Positions 33,780 to 41,845 of a stretch of DNA of 64,000 nucleotides are shown one piece after another. A model generated the notes under the pieces. It did no database searches. It worked only from the letters and a program-made list of their open reading frames with translations, and was not told where the DNA came from. The DNA lies in contig NZ_JANADR010000001.1 of the NCBI RefSeq assembly GCF_024199925.1, positions 2,914,001 to 2,978,000 on the forward strand, in the 5' to 3' direction. Position 1 is the first letter of the stretch, and every line of letters starts with the position of its first letter. A program made the translations under genes and the position numbers. This stretch comes from Bradyrhizobium sp. CCGUVB1N3. Its GTDB lineage: Bacteria > Pseudomonadota > Alphaproteobacteria > Rhizobiales > Xanthobacteraceae.

Positions 33780-34537
33780 ATGGATTTAGATGAGGCAATT
33801 GCCATATTGCTCGATCTTCTGCGGAATGACCGGGCGGGAAGTTACGGATATGATCTATACGCGCGGACTGGAGCGGCGGTTGCTGTTCAACAGCGATACC
33901 CTCATGAACCCTTCAACGAGGGCCGTGTTCGAGAACTGTCGCCGATTTTTTTCGAGGCGGCATGGGAAATATGTAGGCGCGGACTTGTTCGACCAGGAGT
34001 CCGAAATACGGGCGGACAAGCAGTCCCGGAAGGCGGCTATTCGCTCACAGTCGCGGGGCGGGCCGCGCTAGAAAATCTTGACGCCGCAACTTCCTAATTG
34101 CGCAACCGGGCTCGCTTGCGGCTACCTTTAACGGCTATCAGCCTCGTTTCGGGGGTGGATTCCATCAACGGGCCATGGAAGCGATCAGGTGCCGAAATGC
34201 GGAAGCGTGGTTAGCTTGCTGTGCAATGGTCGGCGCAGCCGCAGAGTCGGTTTTGCTGGCGATTGCGATCACCAAGGAAGGGGACGAGGAACGGGTTTTG
34301 AGGGCGTATCACGGCAATCGAGGACGCCAAGCGGTGTTGAACATGATCGTAGGCAAAGCCGACGCGCACAGACGTAACACTCTGACGACGTTTGCAGGTA
34401 TCGTTTCGCTCTGGCGAGATGATGCTGCGCACGGTCGGGCAAGTCCTATTGATACGTCAAATGCGGATGAAGCCTTGCGTCAGCTTCTCCACATGTGCCA
34501 GTGGGTTGCGCGCGAGTGGAATAACCTTACGGCTTAA
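33780..34537 (+). pseudogene. Hypothetical gene split by a single-base frameshift
   Basis: The first frame (33780-34097, 105 aa) includes SPIFFEAAWEICRRGLVRPG and EGGYSLTVAGRAALENLDAA, a winged-helix-like beginning. The other frame picks up at once after about 34092 with LIAQPGSLAATFNGYQPRFG, GGFHQRAMEA, and runs to 34537 (AWLACCAMVGAAAESVLLAI, LLHMCQWVAREWNNL). One missing base near 34,092 explains the break; the mended product would have about 252 aa. Function unknown. The downstream half also has an internal ATG at 34175 and could be translated alone. Confidence 0.6.
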
Positions 34538-34543
34538 GGGGCC

Positions 34544-34772
34544 ATGATCACCGAAATCCTCGCTCAAATTCGCGCCCCCAACTTCACGGCAGGCATCGTC
34601 CTGTTCGACGACAAGGTGGTCGAGACCGCGCCTATCCTGCGTCGCATGCACGGCTGGTCGCGGGATCGGGCCCGCGCTGCGTGTAAGCGCAATGGGCTAG
34701 GAGATCACCGTGGGGCATCAGATGCAGCGCGAGGACTGGGCCGCAGATCGGGGCTGGCATCATCCAGCATGA
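34544..34772 (+). pseudogene. Small hypothetical gene with frameshift
   Basis: It starts 6 bases after the preceding stop: ITEILAQIRAPNFTAGIVLF, DDKVVETAPILRRMHGWSRD. Family-like sequence in the first frame fades after about 34,690. The alternative frame reads EITVGHQMQREDWAADRGWH and stops at 34772, which looks like the natural C-terminus. An extra base near 34,695 would account for this. If unshifted, the first frame would run to 34906 with low-quality sequence. Confidence 0.45.
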
Positions 34773-35112
34773 GGAGAGCTTTGCGGCCATGCGCGCGGGT
34801 CGATAATCCGGGGCGTAGGGCGGTCACGGGGAGGTTGATGCGCGAAGCGGCGTTTCCGAAAACGCAGGCCCACATTCAATCCCGCACGACGGGCGACTCG
34901 TGGTAAAGCTAGGTCACGTCACCCGCGCGACTTGGCGGTCACGTTTCATGGCCGCCTCGGCCTGCGCGTCGCTAGGGGTCAAAAAACCAAGCTGTCAGAA
35001 CTTGCTTTCGAGCCCGCTTGCGACACGCCTTCGTCACCTAACCAAGGCCTCAGACGCTCTAGCTACTTTCCTTGGGGCTTGCGGCCTCTCTTTTGGCGCG
35101 AGGTGGTGATGA
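34773..35112. other. Stretch with no supported gene
   Basis: Several short open frames exist on both strands but none shows protein-like composition or a ribosome site. No repeat or RNA feature was found. Confidence 0.5.
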
Positions 35113-35376
35113 TCATCGCACGCAGGCCGTCGTGGATGCGGCAGAGACTGTAGTGCGTGACGTGCAGCGCGAAAGACCAGATGATCCGCAACGAGATTGA
35201 GGTGGGATGCTCGCCATTTGAATTTGCAGCAGCCCATTGAGATACTCCTTCATTTGCGCCAGATCTCGGGCTGTTCGCTCCGCGACAACTGCTTGGGCGG
35301 CCACTCGGATAGCCGCCTCGTACTCCGGGCGCGTGAGCATGATTTGATCAATGACTGTGGTGGCTGCAGTCTTCAT
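35113..35376 (-). CDS. Small hypothetical protein
   Basis: An 87 aa frame. The first half is convincing helix (IMLTRPEYEAAIRVAAQAVV, AERTARDLAQMKEYLNGLLQ); the last third is Ser/Thr/Arg-rich and may be read-through after a lost stop or frameshift. No family is recognised. Its start overlaps the preceding - strand gene by 29 bases. Confidence 0.4.
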   Translation of the reverse strand: MKTAATTVIDQIMLTRPEYEAAIRVAAQAVVAERTARDLAQMKEYLNGLLQIQMASIPPQSRCGSSGLSRCTSRTTVSAASTTACVR

Positions 35377-35536
35377 CTTTGGCGATGTTGTCTAGGAGCT
35401 CACATTGGTCGGCCAACTTGGCATATGTTTTGGAGATGCTGACCAAGACGCACAATCGCCTAGGCGACACATCACCGGCTCTCGACATGTCCCTGTAGAT
35501 CTGAGCTAGCTCGCGATATTCTTTAGGTCTCAGCAT
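35348..35536 (-). CDS. Small hypothetical helical protein
   Basis: A 62 aa protein (LRPKEYRELAQIYRDMSRAG, LVSISKTYAKLADQCELLDN). The ATG at 35536 is chosen for GGAG eight bases upstream; ATG 35542 is an alternative. The helical, charged sequence resembles small rhizobial proteins of unknown role. It probably forms a pair with the overlapping downstream gene. Confidence 0.5.
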   Translation of the reverse strand: MLRPKEYRELAQIYRDMSRAGDVSPRRLCVLVSISKTYAKLADQCELLDNIAKDEDCSHHSH

Positions 35537-35704
35537 GCCCATAGCTCCGCGACACATCGGCATTTCTCTAGCTCCGCGACCGCACCGCAACCATCAATGC
35601 GTATCAGTTGAAACTGCATCATATGGCCTACTAACTTTCGTAGGCGTACGCGACCTCCTATCTACCTATATTTAATTGCATCATGACCTCTCGCGGAGTG
35701 TCCT

Positions 35705-36652
35705 ATGGTGAGACGAGGTCGGATCGGCAAATCGCTGCATGAACGGCTGACGGCAGTTGCGAAAGAGGCGCGGGACAAGGCGTCGCGGTTACCCCCGGGA
35801 CCGGAGCGCAATAGCTTGCTCATCAAGGCCCAACAGGCAGAAGCAGCATCTCAGTTCGACGGGCCAAATCTCCAAGCCAAGCGCCCAAGCCGTGACGCAA
35901 CCCGCCTGCGCCCGCCCGTGGTGCGTTATCTGGAACCCGCAGCTACTCGTCATAGGCTCAGACAAACGTCTCTCAGCGGGCTCCGTAGATGGCAATCGCC
36001 CTCGGAGCGGCTCTCGCCATGGTCGCGATGCGGCGCGGCGGGGCGCACCGTTGGGGCCGACGTCATCACCAACCAGGCCGTCTGCTTTCTTCAGCAAGGC
36101 GGCCTCAAGCGGGGCACTGGCCCAAACTCCGGCGGTGACAAAATGATGCAGCTGTTCGCCGCTGCGGCCGCAGCCATCAATCTTTGCCCGGAAAAACGAT
36201 GGATCGACGGAAGTCATCGATCCCTCGCGGCGCTCGATCTGGAGCCTGGGACGAAACATGTGCTGATCGCGTGGCGCAAGAAGGGAGGGCGGCGCTTCGC
36301 CTATGACACGGCTCAGATCGAAACTCTCTTCATCGAGTTCCCCGAACTTCCAATTCCCACCGCCGATTGGGCAGAGTTAGGCTGGACGAGGCTCGGTTTC
36401 CAGACCGGTAACCTAACCCTGTACTTCGCTTCGATTACCGCAAGCGGCCGCATCGAGGTGAGATGGGGCAGAGACTTTCTCACTCTCTTGCTGCGTCGCC
36501 GCCGTGCCGAAATTTGCATCGATGCTCGTTTCACAGACCCGCTTGTCGACGATTTCCACACTGACACCCTCGAGATCGATTGGACTTTCAGCGTGGATCT
36601 GCAGGCTTCTGCTATCCTCGCTTCGCGGACGACAGCGTCGCCCACCGTTTGA
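35705..36652 (+). CDS. Hypothetical gene, probably a composite of two broken parts
   Basis: The 315 aa frame begins with a compact charged helix, SLHERLTAVAKEARDKASRL, PPGPERNSLLIKAQQAEAAS, which resembles a short (about 65 aa) protein common in Bradyrhizobium. In one alternative frame that small protein would end about 35 bases later with AKSPSQAPKP and a stop. Residues about 80-150 are Arg/Gly-rich and look untranslated. From about residue 150 a globular-looking stretch appears (EPGTKHVLIAWRKKGGRRFA, IEFPELPIPTADWAELGWTR). No domain is recognised. It precedes the candidate effector gene. Confidence 0.35.
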   Translation: MVRRGRIGKSLHERLTAVAKEARDKASRLPPGPERNSLLIKAQQAEAASQFDGPNLQAKRPSRDATRLRPPVVRYLEPAATRHRLRQTSLSGLRRWQSPSERLSPWSRCGAAGRTVGADVITNQAVCFLQQGGLKRGTGPNSGGDKMMQLFAAAAAAINLCPEKRWIDGSHRSLAALDLEPGTKHVLIAWRKKGGRRFAYDTAQIETLFIEFPELPIPTADWAELGWTRLGFQTGNLTLYFASITASGRIEVRWGRDFLTLLLRRRRAEICIDARFTDPLVDDFHTDTLEIDWTFSVDLQASAILASRTTASPTV

Positions 36653-36748
36653 CCCTTGGCTCAAAATCCGACGCAGAATATCTCCAAACGCCTGCAAACG
36701 GTGGTTGACTGATTGCGCGCTGGGTAAGTTCTGAAGGAGGGATCGACG

Positions 36749-38941
36749 ATGACAGACAGTCCGCCGCGCAAAAAGCAAAAGCACGGCTCATCCGGTAGCT
36801 CTTCCGCCCAGCCAGAACCAGGCCCCTACGACGATGATGCGGCACTAATTGCTCGCTTCGCGAATCAAGCCGAGGGCGGCTTCAACAGAGATTACGTGCT
36901 ATGGATGAGGCGCCTCGCGCGAAACTTTAGCGGATGGCTTCGCGAGACTAGAAGGCCGCCACTGGCCGGTCGGTTGAGCCAGCTGGATGACGATTTGCGG
37001 GCCTATGCGATCAGGCTCCGCGTTCCTGACCGACGACTTCTAAATTTAACGTTGGGCCGCCTTCGAGCTGTCAGTGCCGGCGTGCGTCTTCCCGCCGGAC
37101 TCAATGAGAGGTCTATCGCCCGCAGGAACTCTGCCCCACAGCACCAGCTCTTCGAAAGGGATGCGCAACTCAGCCGCGCTGGCCGCCGCCCCATCAAAGC
37201 GATGTGTGCTGAGGATGAGAGGCTTATTTCCGGCTTTAGGATGGCACGCTTGCCTGTGCAACCAGCCACTGCCCGCAGCTACGCTTCTGCTCTTTGCGGA
37301 TTCAGTATTTGGCTCCAGGCGCAAAAAAAGAGGTCGATAGCTAGCCGCGTGTACGACAATACGCTGACCCAGGATGCTGAACACTATAAGAACCACGTGC
37401 TGCCGGCTGCGTTGGGGTACCTTCGAGAATTGTGCCGCAAGCAGGCGCAATCGAGCGCCGGGCCGGGCACTCAGTACATGGTTGTCGCGCCGGATGTGTC
37501 CACGAGCTATGAGCCGCGTCACGATGCTCAAGTTACCCCGGCCTCAGCTGTGCTTCGGCCATTATCGCCTGCCGGACGTGGGGAGCCATCCTCGGCGTAC
37601 GGCGACTCGGCCGCGCCTGGCGCATCGTCGGAGGCTGCGGGATGGCCAGATGACTTCAGCTTGCTAGATGACTTCGCCTTCCGTGAGGGCGATCATGAAC
37701 TGATCATGTCGGTTCTAGACGATGCTGCGGCCGAAGGCGCTCCGCAGCACGGCGCGTCGCAGGTACCTCCCCCGTTTGTGGGCGGCATCGGCGATGCTTC
37801 GCCGCCGTGGGATCAAGCCACCGGACGATCTTCATTTGCCGGTACTTCGGAAGCGTCATCGAGTTTCGTCGCTCGCCTGTCGGCGTCCGATTTTGGAAGT
37901 TTGGTCAGTTTGGGCTGGGAGCACGGCATCCAACCGGCTCCCCCCGAGCTGATCCGCGCCCTCGACGCACGCGGACTCCTGCCGGGGCCGTGTCGGCCGA
38001 CACATCTGAGGATCCTTGATCGATCGTATTCGGCGCAGTGGGCAGGGAGAGGAAGAAGGGAGGTCGCGACCTTAAATAATTTGCTCGGCGGTGACGTTAT
38101 GCTGATTCCGGAACCCGGGTTTGAACACCAGGGACCGGTGCAGGTGCGCCCCGGAACTGTTCCATCATCTGCGGTCGCGGCATCGTCCACAGCCGGTGCA
38201 TCGTCCTCCGGGCAAGGCGGTTCGCAGGCACTGTACGGCCTTCCGGACATCGGAGAGTATGTTCCCCAGGACTTTGCTCACGGCGACACACGACCGATTG
38301 GCGCACAGGACTGGGGTGGCACCAGCGGTGCCGAAAGCATGGGACCATCAGAGATGCCCACGGGCTTTTGGGGGCGTCATTTCGAAGAAAACATCGTCAG
38401 CGATCCTTGGCAACACACCAGTACTTCTGGCTCCGATCGGCACAGCGCCGCCGCCATCGGAGTGCCGCCCGCGGCACATCACCAGGCGCCCTCACAGGCA
38501 CTCGCGGGCGCATCGCTGCCTGCCTTGTCTGTCGGCCCGTTGAGCGACACGCTCCAAGCATTTTTGGCGCGATTCAATGCCTACGTGGGACAAGCCAGTG
38601 GCCAAGGACTGAATTGCCTGCTGGAAACGGTTCTTCAATTGGCCAGCAACACGGAGCGACCGGACGACGAAACGCCGCAGACTCAGCAACTTCAGCAACA
38701 GGCTCAGTTGTTGCGGAATAGCCTGGTTCAAGACGGCGCAGTCGATCCGCATGGCGAAATCGACCTTTACGGCGCTGGAGTCGGGGTCTCGCTGGCGACC
38801 CGTTTTCGCCTGCGCATTCAAGCCATCGAGGTACATGCGAATGGCGGGTTGACCGTGCATCCTGTCCTGGGTCAGGAAGGTCGGCTGGTGCACATTTTGC
38901 ACACGCCGGGGCATTTCCAGCCGCTGTGGCCTCGGGACTAA
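36749..38941 (+). CDS. Candidate type III effector with NLS-like start and Cys/His protease-like end
   Basis: A 730 aa protein with a long Ser/Pro/Ala-rich low-complexity middle, typical of secreted effectors. Residues 5-13 (PPRKKQKHG) look like a nuclear localisation signal. Two weakly similar helical repeats lie at about 48-108 (MRRLARNFSGWLRETRRPPL) and 173-229 (ASALCGFSIWLQAQKKRSIA), resembling repeats in NopD/Bel2-5-type Bradyrhizobium effectors. The C-terminus has QGLNCLLETVLQLA (Cys 623) and HILHTPGHFQPLWP (His 722), the arrangement of a papain-fold or OTU-like cysteine protease. A SUMO or ubiquitin target is a guess. AAGGAGGG precedes the ATG; no tts box is obvious. Confidence 0.6.
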   Translation: MTDSPPRKKQKHGSSGSSSAQPEPGPYDDDAALIARFANQAEGGFNRDYVLWMRRLARNFSGWLRETRRPPLAGRLSQLDDDLRAYAIRLRVPDRRLLNLTLGRLRAVSAGVRLPAGLNERSIARRNSAPQHQLFERDAQLSRAGRRPIKAMCAEDERLISGFRMARLPVQPATARSYASALCGFSIWLQAQKKRSIASRVYDNTLTQDAEHYKNHVLPAALGYLRELCRKQAQSSAGPGTQYMVVAPDVSTSYEPRHDAQVTPASAVLRPLSPAGRGEPSSAYGDSAAPGASSEAAGWPDDFSLLDDFAFREGDHELIMSVLDDAAAEGAPQHGASQVPPPFVGGIGDASPPWDQATGRSSFAGTSEASSSFVARLSASDFGSLVSLGWEHGIQPAPPELIRALDARGLLPGPCRPTHLRILDRSYSAQWAGRGRREVATLNNLLGGDVMLIPEPGFEHQGPVQVRPGTVPSSAVAASSTAGASSSGQGGSQALYGLPDIGEYVPQDFAHGDTRPIGAQDWGGTSGAESMGPSEMPTGFWGRHFEENIVSDPWQHTSTSGSDRHSAAAIGVPPAAHHQAPSQALAGASLPALSVGPLSDTLQAFLARFNAYVGQASGQGLNCLLETVLQLASNTERPDDETPQTQQLQQQAQLLRNSLVQDGAVDPHGEIDLYGAGVGVSLATRFRLRIQAIEVHANGGLTVHPVLGQEGRLVHILHTPGHFQPLWPRD

Positions 38942-39016
38942 GAAAGAAAAGCCGAAGCCCGCGCGAGCTCGGTACTGCAGCCCCAGCGCATGCGACGGTG
39001 AGCGCGCAGACACCGG

Positions 39017-39304
39017 CGGTGCTGGTGCCACAAAGTCAGCAACGTGCTCGACAAGGTCGCCAAATCCGTGCAGGGCGCGATGAAGAACGATCTGCGGAAC
39101 GTCTATCTGGCACCGAGCCGGGCGAAAGCCGAAACCGCGATCGACACCTTCGTCGAGACATACCGTGCCAAATACGGGTCTGCGGTCGAGTGCTTGATCA
39201 AGGATCGTGAGGCGCTGCTCGCGTTCTTCGACTTCCCTGCCGAGCATTGGGTTCATCTGCGCACCTCGAATCCGATCGAGAGTGTGTTCGCCACGGTGCG
39301 GGTG
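39017..39304 (+). mobile_element. IS256-family transposase fragment (C-terminal part)
   Basis: The frame reads RCWCHKVSNVLDKVAKSVQG, AMKNDLRNVYLAPSRAKAET, FDFPAEHWVHLRTSNPIESV, the C-terminal half of an IS256-type (mutator-like) transposase. The family's catalytic aspartates lie in the missing part, so it is dead. It breaks off at about 39304, exactly where a nopM-derived segment begins. Part of the same stretch recurs near 53,601. Confidence 0.8.
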
Positions 39305-39463
39305 CACCGAGGACGACCTCATTGCGGCCGAGACGCGCGTGCGAGACGAAGAGGCGGCAGGATTCGCCGACTATCTGGTAACCCGCTGGCAACCCTTGGA
39401 AACCGTGGTGAGCCGCATTGCACCCGAGGCTTATGCAGCGATGCAGGAACGGCTCGCCGACGC
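39305..39463 (+). pseudogene. Fragment of nopM (NEL domain C-terminal region)
   Basis: About 159 bases are nearly identical to 45889-46046 inside the nopM gene, coding EDDLIAAETRVRDEEAAGFA and YLVTRWQPLETVVSRIAPEA. Neither the catalytic cysteine nor the LRRs are present. It is joined on the left to IS256 sequence and on the right to a piece of the 181 aa gene. Confidence 0.85.
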
Positions 39464-39478
39464 ATGGGCCGCGGCGGC

Positions 39479-39867
39479 AATGGTTGAACGAACCCGAGTT
39501 GGAATCGCACGCCGCCGCAAGCCGTGCTCCGACCTTCCGTATCTCCATGGATTACTTCGTCGAGGGTAGAACGACCGGCTGCGGATGGAAACAAACCGAA
39601 GCAAAGCTGCGCAAAACCCTGGACGAAGCTAAGCGCGTCGGGAAGTTCCCGGCTGCACGCAAGGCGCAAAGGATGCTTGAGCTATTGCCCACACGACAAG
39701 CAAGATGGCATGAGGTGGCGAGATCCTGGAATGAACTGGCTTCGACTCGCCTGACTCTTAAGGCTCTCACTGATTGGAACGATAAGCGCCCCAGCCTGAA
39801 AACTATTTCAAGTGCCGCGAATCCTCCATTGGTTGCCGTCGCGTCGCGCCTTCGTCATGCGCATTAA
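39479..39867 (+). pseudogene. 5'-truncated copy of the 181 aa gene at 54,284
   Basis: This segment is nearly identical to 54441-54829 and codes its last 128 residues (WLNEPELESHAAASRAPTFR, ISMDYFVEGRTTGCGWKQTE). The first third of the gene is replaced by the nopM fragment, which is in another frame, so no sensible fusion protein results. Confidence 0.85.
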
Positions 39868-40123
39868 TGAGGTTGCCTCCCGCACGGTAAGCAAAAATGT
39901 TGAGCGCGGGCGGTAGGGACAGCGTCGTCACCCCCCGAGCCTTTCGGCGCTGAGTTGCAAGTGCTGACCGCGAAATACATTACGCCATCAAGTTCCTTTG
40001 AGGACTATTGCTGCATCACCGAGGAGCTGGTTGTCGAAGAAAATCGGCTGAGCGCGGAGACCGAGAAGTTTTCGGATGAGGAGATCAACGCCGCCTAGAC
40101 AGCCCTGACCGCCTCCGACTTGG
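39868..40123. other. Short stretch with possible gene tail
   Basis: A frame ending at 40098 reads SSSFEDYCCITEELVVEENR, LSAETEKFSDEEINAA, which looks like the C-terminus of a real protein, but its 5' part is not recognisable. Confidence 0.3.
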
Positions 40124-40480
40124 CTACTCATTCAATGATGAAGCCGCGCTCTTGACCACTGAATCGAGAAGCGACGATAATGCGTTGAGCGCTTCCAGGC
40201 GGACAAAGGGCTCTGCCGTTAGGCAGCAACCCCGAGCACATGCCGCGCGATCGAACATCCAGGATGGGATCTCCAGAAAGCGCTGCGTCTCCGATCCATC
40301 CAGCGTGCAGCGGAGAACAACGCCGTCCGGCTTGTCGATCACAGCATGGACGAAAACTTCGCGGCCTGCCCAAGGGGTGAAACCGGTACAGAACCTCACG
40401 GTCTACGGTCCCGTGGGCGTTCTCAAGCCTTGTTGTACAACGATACGCGACCCCACTCGCAACTCGGATGGAAAACACCA
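40124..40480 (-). pseudogene. Frameshifted fragment of a conserved hypothetical protein
   Basis: One frame gives GREVFVHAVIDKPDGVVLRC, TLDGSETQRFLEIPSWMFDR and DRAACARGCCLTAEPFVRLE. The upstream part lies in another frame (HGTVDREVLYRFHP). An extra T near 40,380 joins them. Proteins of this type seem to accompany recombinase or IS genes in rhizobia, from memory and not checked. The 5' end is cut by an IS3 remnant. Confidence 0.5.
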
Positions 40481-40615
40481 TCCGAGTTCGCCTTCACCTG
40501 CAACCCGCAACGGGGTCTGGCGCTGCGCTATGCCGATGGCTCCGCACTAGCTCCCGTCGCTACCACCGCCCATTCGGGTAAATCCACCGGCCAGAGCGAA
40601 CTCAGGACTGGATAA
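40430..40615 (+). mobile_element. IS3-family transposase C-terminal remnant
   Basis: The frame reads LYNDTRPHSQLGWKTPSEFA and GLALRYADGSALAPVATTAH before a stop. YNxxRPHSxLGxxTPxEF is the end of an IS3-type integrase core. Only the last 60 residues remain, so it cannot be active. Confidence 0.75.
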
Positions 40616-40941
40616 AACTGGGGGGCAAGGTCATGAACATCCCGTTCGCGTTGTTGCGTTCAGCACGGCAGTGGGATGGTCGTGCGATGTGACTGCGGAC
40701 ATCGCTGACGAGCTTCGCCGCCGCTTTGTCAAGCTCAGCGACGTGGAGCCATCCCTGCTCGAGTTGCTGGAAAAGCAGCGAGACACTGAACCCCGGAACC
40801 CGGCAAGACCGCCGCAAGAGCGGCCGCCAGCGTGAACCAGCGAGCCTTGTTTCACATCCACGACAGACAGTGGTCTTGCGCCGCCCATCCGCGAGCGATT
40901 GATAATTTGCAAGCCGCCAATCGCGACGCTTTGATCGCGGC
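40616..40941. other. Mostly non-coding; one possible 48-codon frame
   Basis: From GTG 40689 a + strand frame reads TADIADELRRRFVKLSDVEP, SLLELLEKQRDTEPRNPA and stops near 40835. Its composition is protein-like, but no RBS or family is evident; it may be the tail of a lost gene. Confidence 0.35.
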
Positions 40942-41299
40942 ATGCCCCCTCTCACCCGCCGCCGCAGCAAGGTCGATGCTCATCACGAGATGTGGTTAAT
41001 CTATTTCGGTGATGTCCGTGGCGGCTGGATCGCCCGCCGCTCAGGTGTGCCGAATTCGGCTCCGCAGTGGGGTTGGTCGTGCGGTTTCTATACGGGCACC
41101 GATCCCGGCGAGCACCGCAGCGGCATCGCCGAGACATTCGAAGAAGCCCGCGCCGATTTCCAAGCCGCTTGGCAGGAGCTGGCAGCGACCCGCACGCACG
41201 GCGGCGGATTTCAAGGCTTGGCGCCGCCAGCGCGACTGGACAGCATGGAAAGACCGGATGCACGTCGCCGCCGGCATACAGCCCGTCGAGGACGGCTGA
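40942..41299 (+). pseudogene. Hypothetical gene with late frameshift
   Basis: The first frame starts PLTRRRSKVDAHHEMWLIYF and runs through WGWSCGFYTGTDPGEHRSGI, AETFEEARADFQAAWQELAA. After about 41,205 it loses sense, while the +1 frame continues with ADFKAWRRQRDWTAWKDRMH and stops at 41299. The join lies in a GGCGGCGG run, where one extra base would explain it. Small proteins of this sort are common in Bradyrhizobium; their role is unknown. Left as it is, the first frame would end at 41322. Confidence 0.6.
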
Positions 41300-41438
41300 T
41301 CAACAGAGAAGCTGTCAACTGATCCAGCCTTACAGAAGAGTCCGGCCAATAGCCGCTCTTTTTCCCTGCTAGGAAAAAGGAATCCATTTGCCAGGCCGCA
41401 GTCTCGCAGGCTAACCGTGCTTCAGCAGGGGACGGCAA

Positions 41439-41681
41439 ATGCAGACCAAGGCACGCGAGTACATTGATTTTTGGGTCAAGAATAGCATTCACGCAGCTGA
41501 GCAATACGGAACGCCCGGCGCATCGCAGGACGTGAACGAACTAGTCGGTCGCCTCATTGAGGGGGCGAGGGGGCAAGGCATTTCTCAAAAGGCCATGGAG
41601 GAAGAGGTCGGCGACTTGACGGAATATGTCCGTAATATGCTTGTGACGGCAAACAAAGCCGAAATGGATCGCCGCAATTGA
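41439..41681 (+). CDS. Small hypothetical protein, DUF768-like
   Basis: An 80 aa protein (KAREYIDFWVKNSIHAAEQY, VNELVGRLIEGARGQGISQK, AMEEEVGDLTEYVRNMLV). The layout of a WxxxxI start, an elxxrlxexAxxxGIs segment and a final amphipathic helix resembles the rhizobial DUF768 family. It has no frameshift and a plausible start. Its role is unknown. Confidence 0.6.
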   Translation: MQTKAREYIDFWVKNSIHAAEQYGTPGASQDVNELVGRLIEGARGQGISQKAMEEEVGDLTEYVRNMLVTANKAEMDRRN

Positions 41682-41697
41682 GTTAGTCCGGCGGGAC

Positions 41698-41742
41698 AGC
41701 GCGGCCAAGCGGCGTGAGCCGGGCATTCTCATGGATGTCCAT
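41698..41742 (-). mobile_element. Tiny IS481-type transposase N-terminal remnant
   Basis: An ATG at 41742 opens MDIHENARLTPLGRAVP, close to the conserved MNIHKNARLTPLGR start of IS481-family transposases, then stops. Only about 15 codons remain. Confidence 0.5.
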
Positions 41743-41845
41743 CCGGTTCCTCTTGCGGGTTGCTAAAGCTTCGACAACTTCAGCTTCCCCGCCGGAGATT
41801 GAAAGCTCGCAGCTAGCCCGCACATAGGCCAGTCACTCCTGCCGG

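Noticed and set aside
35620..35670. Possible tts box (CTAACTTTCGTAGGCG...CCTCCTA) before 35,705
   Set aside because: Spacing between the TT and TCG parts is one base short of the consensus and the gene behind it is doubtful.
36749..38941. Identification of the 730 aa protein as NopD itself
   Set aside because: The C-terminal ULP1 protease signature of NopD is not seen, and similarity is limited to weak repeats and overall layout.
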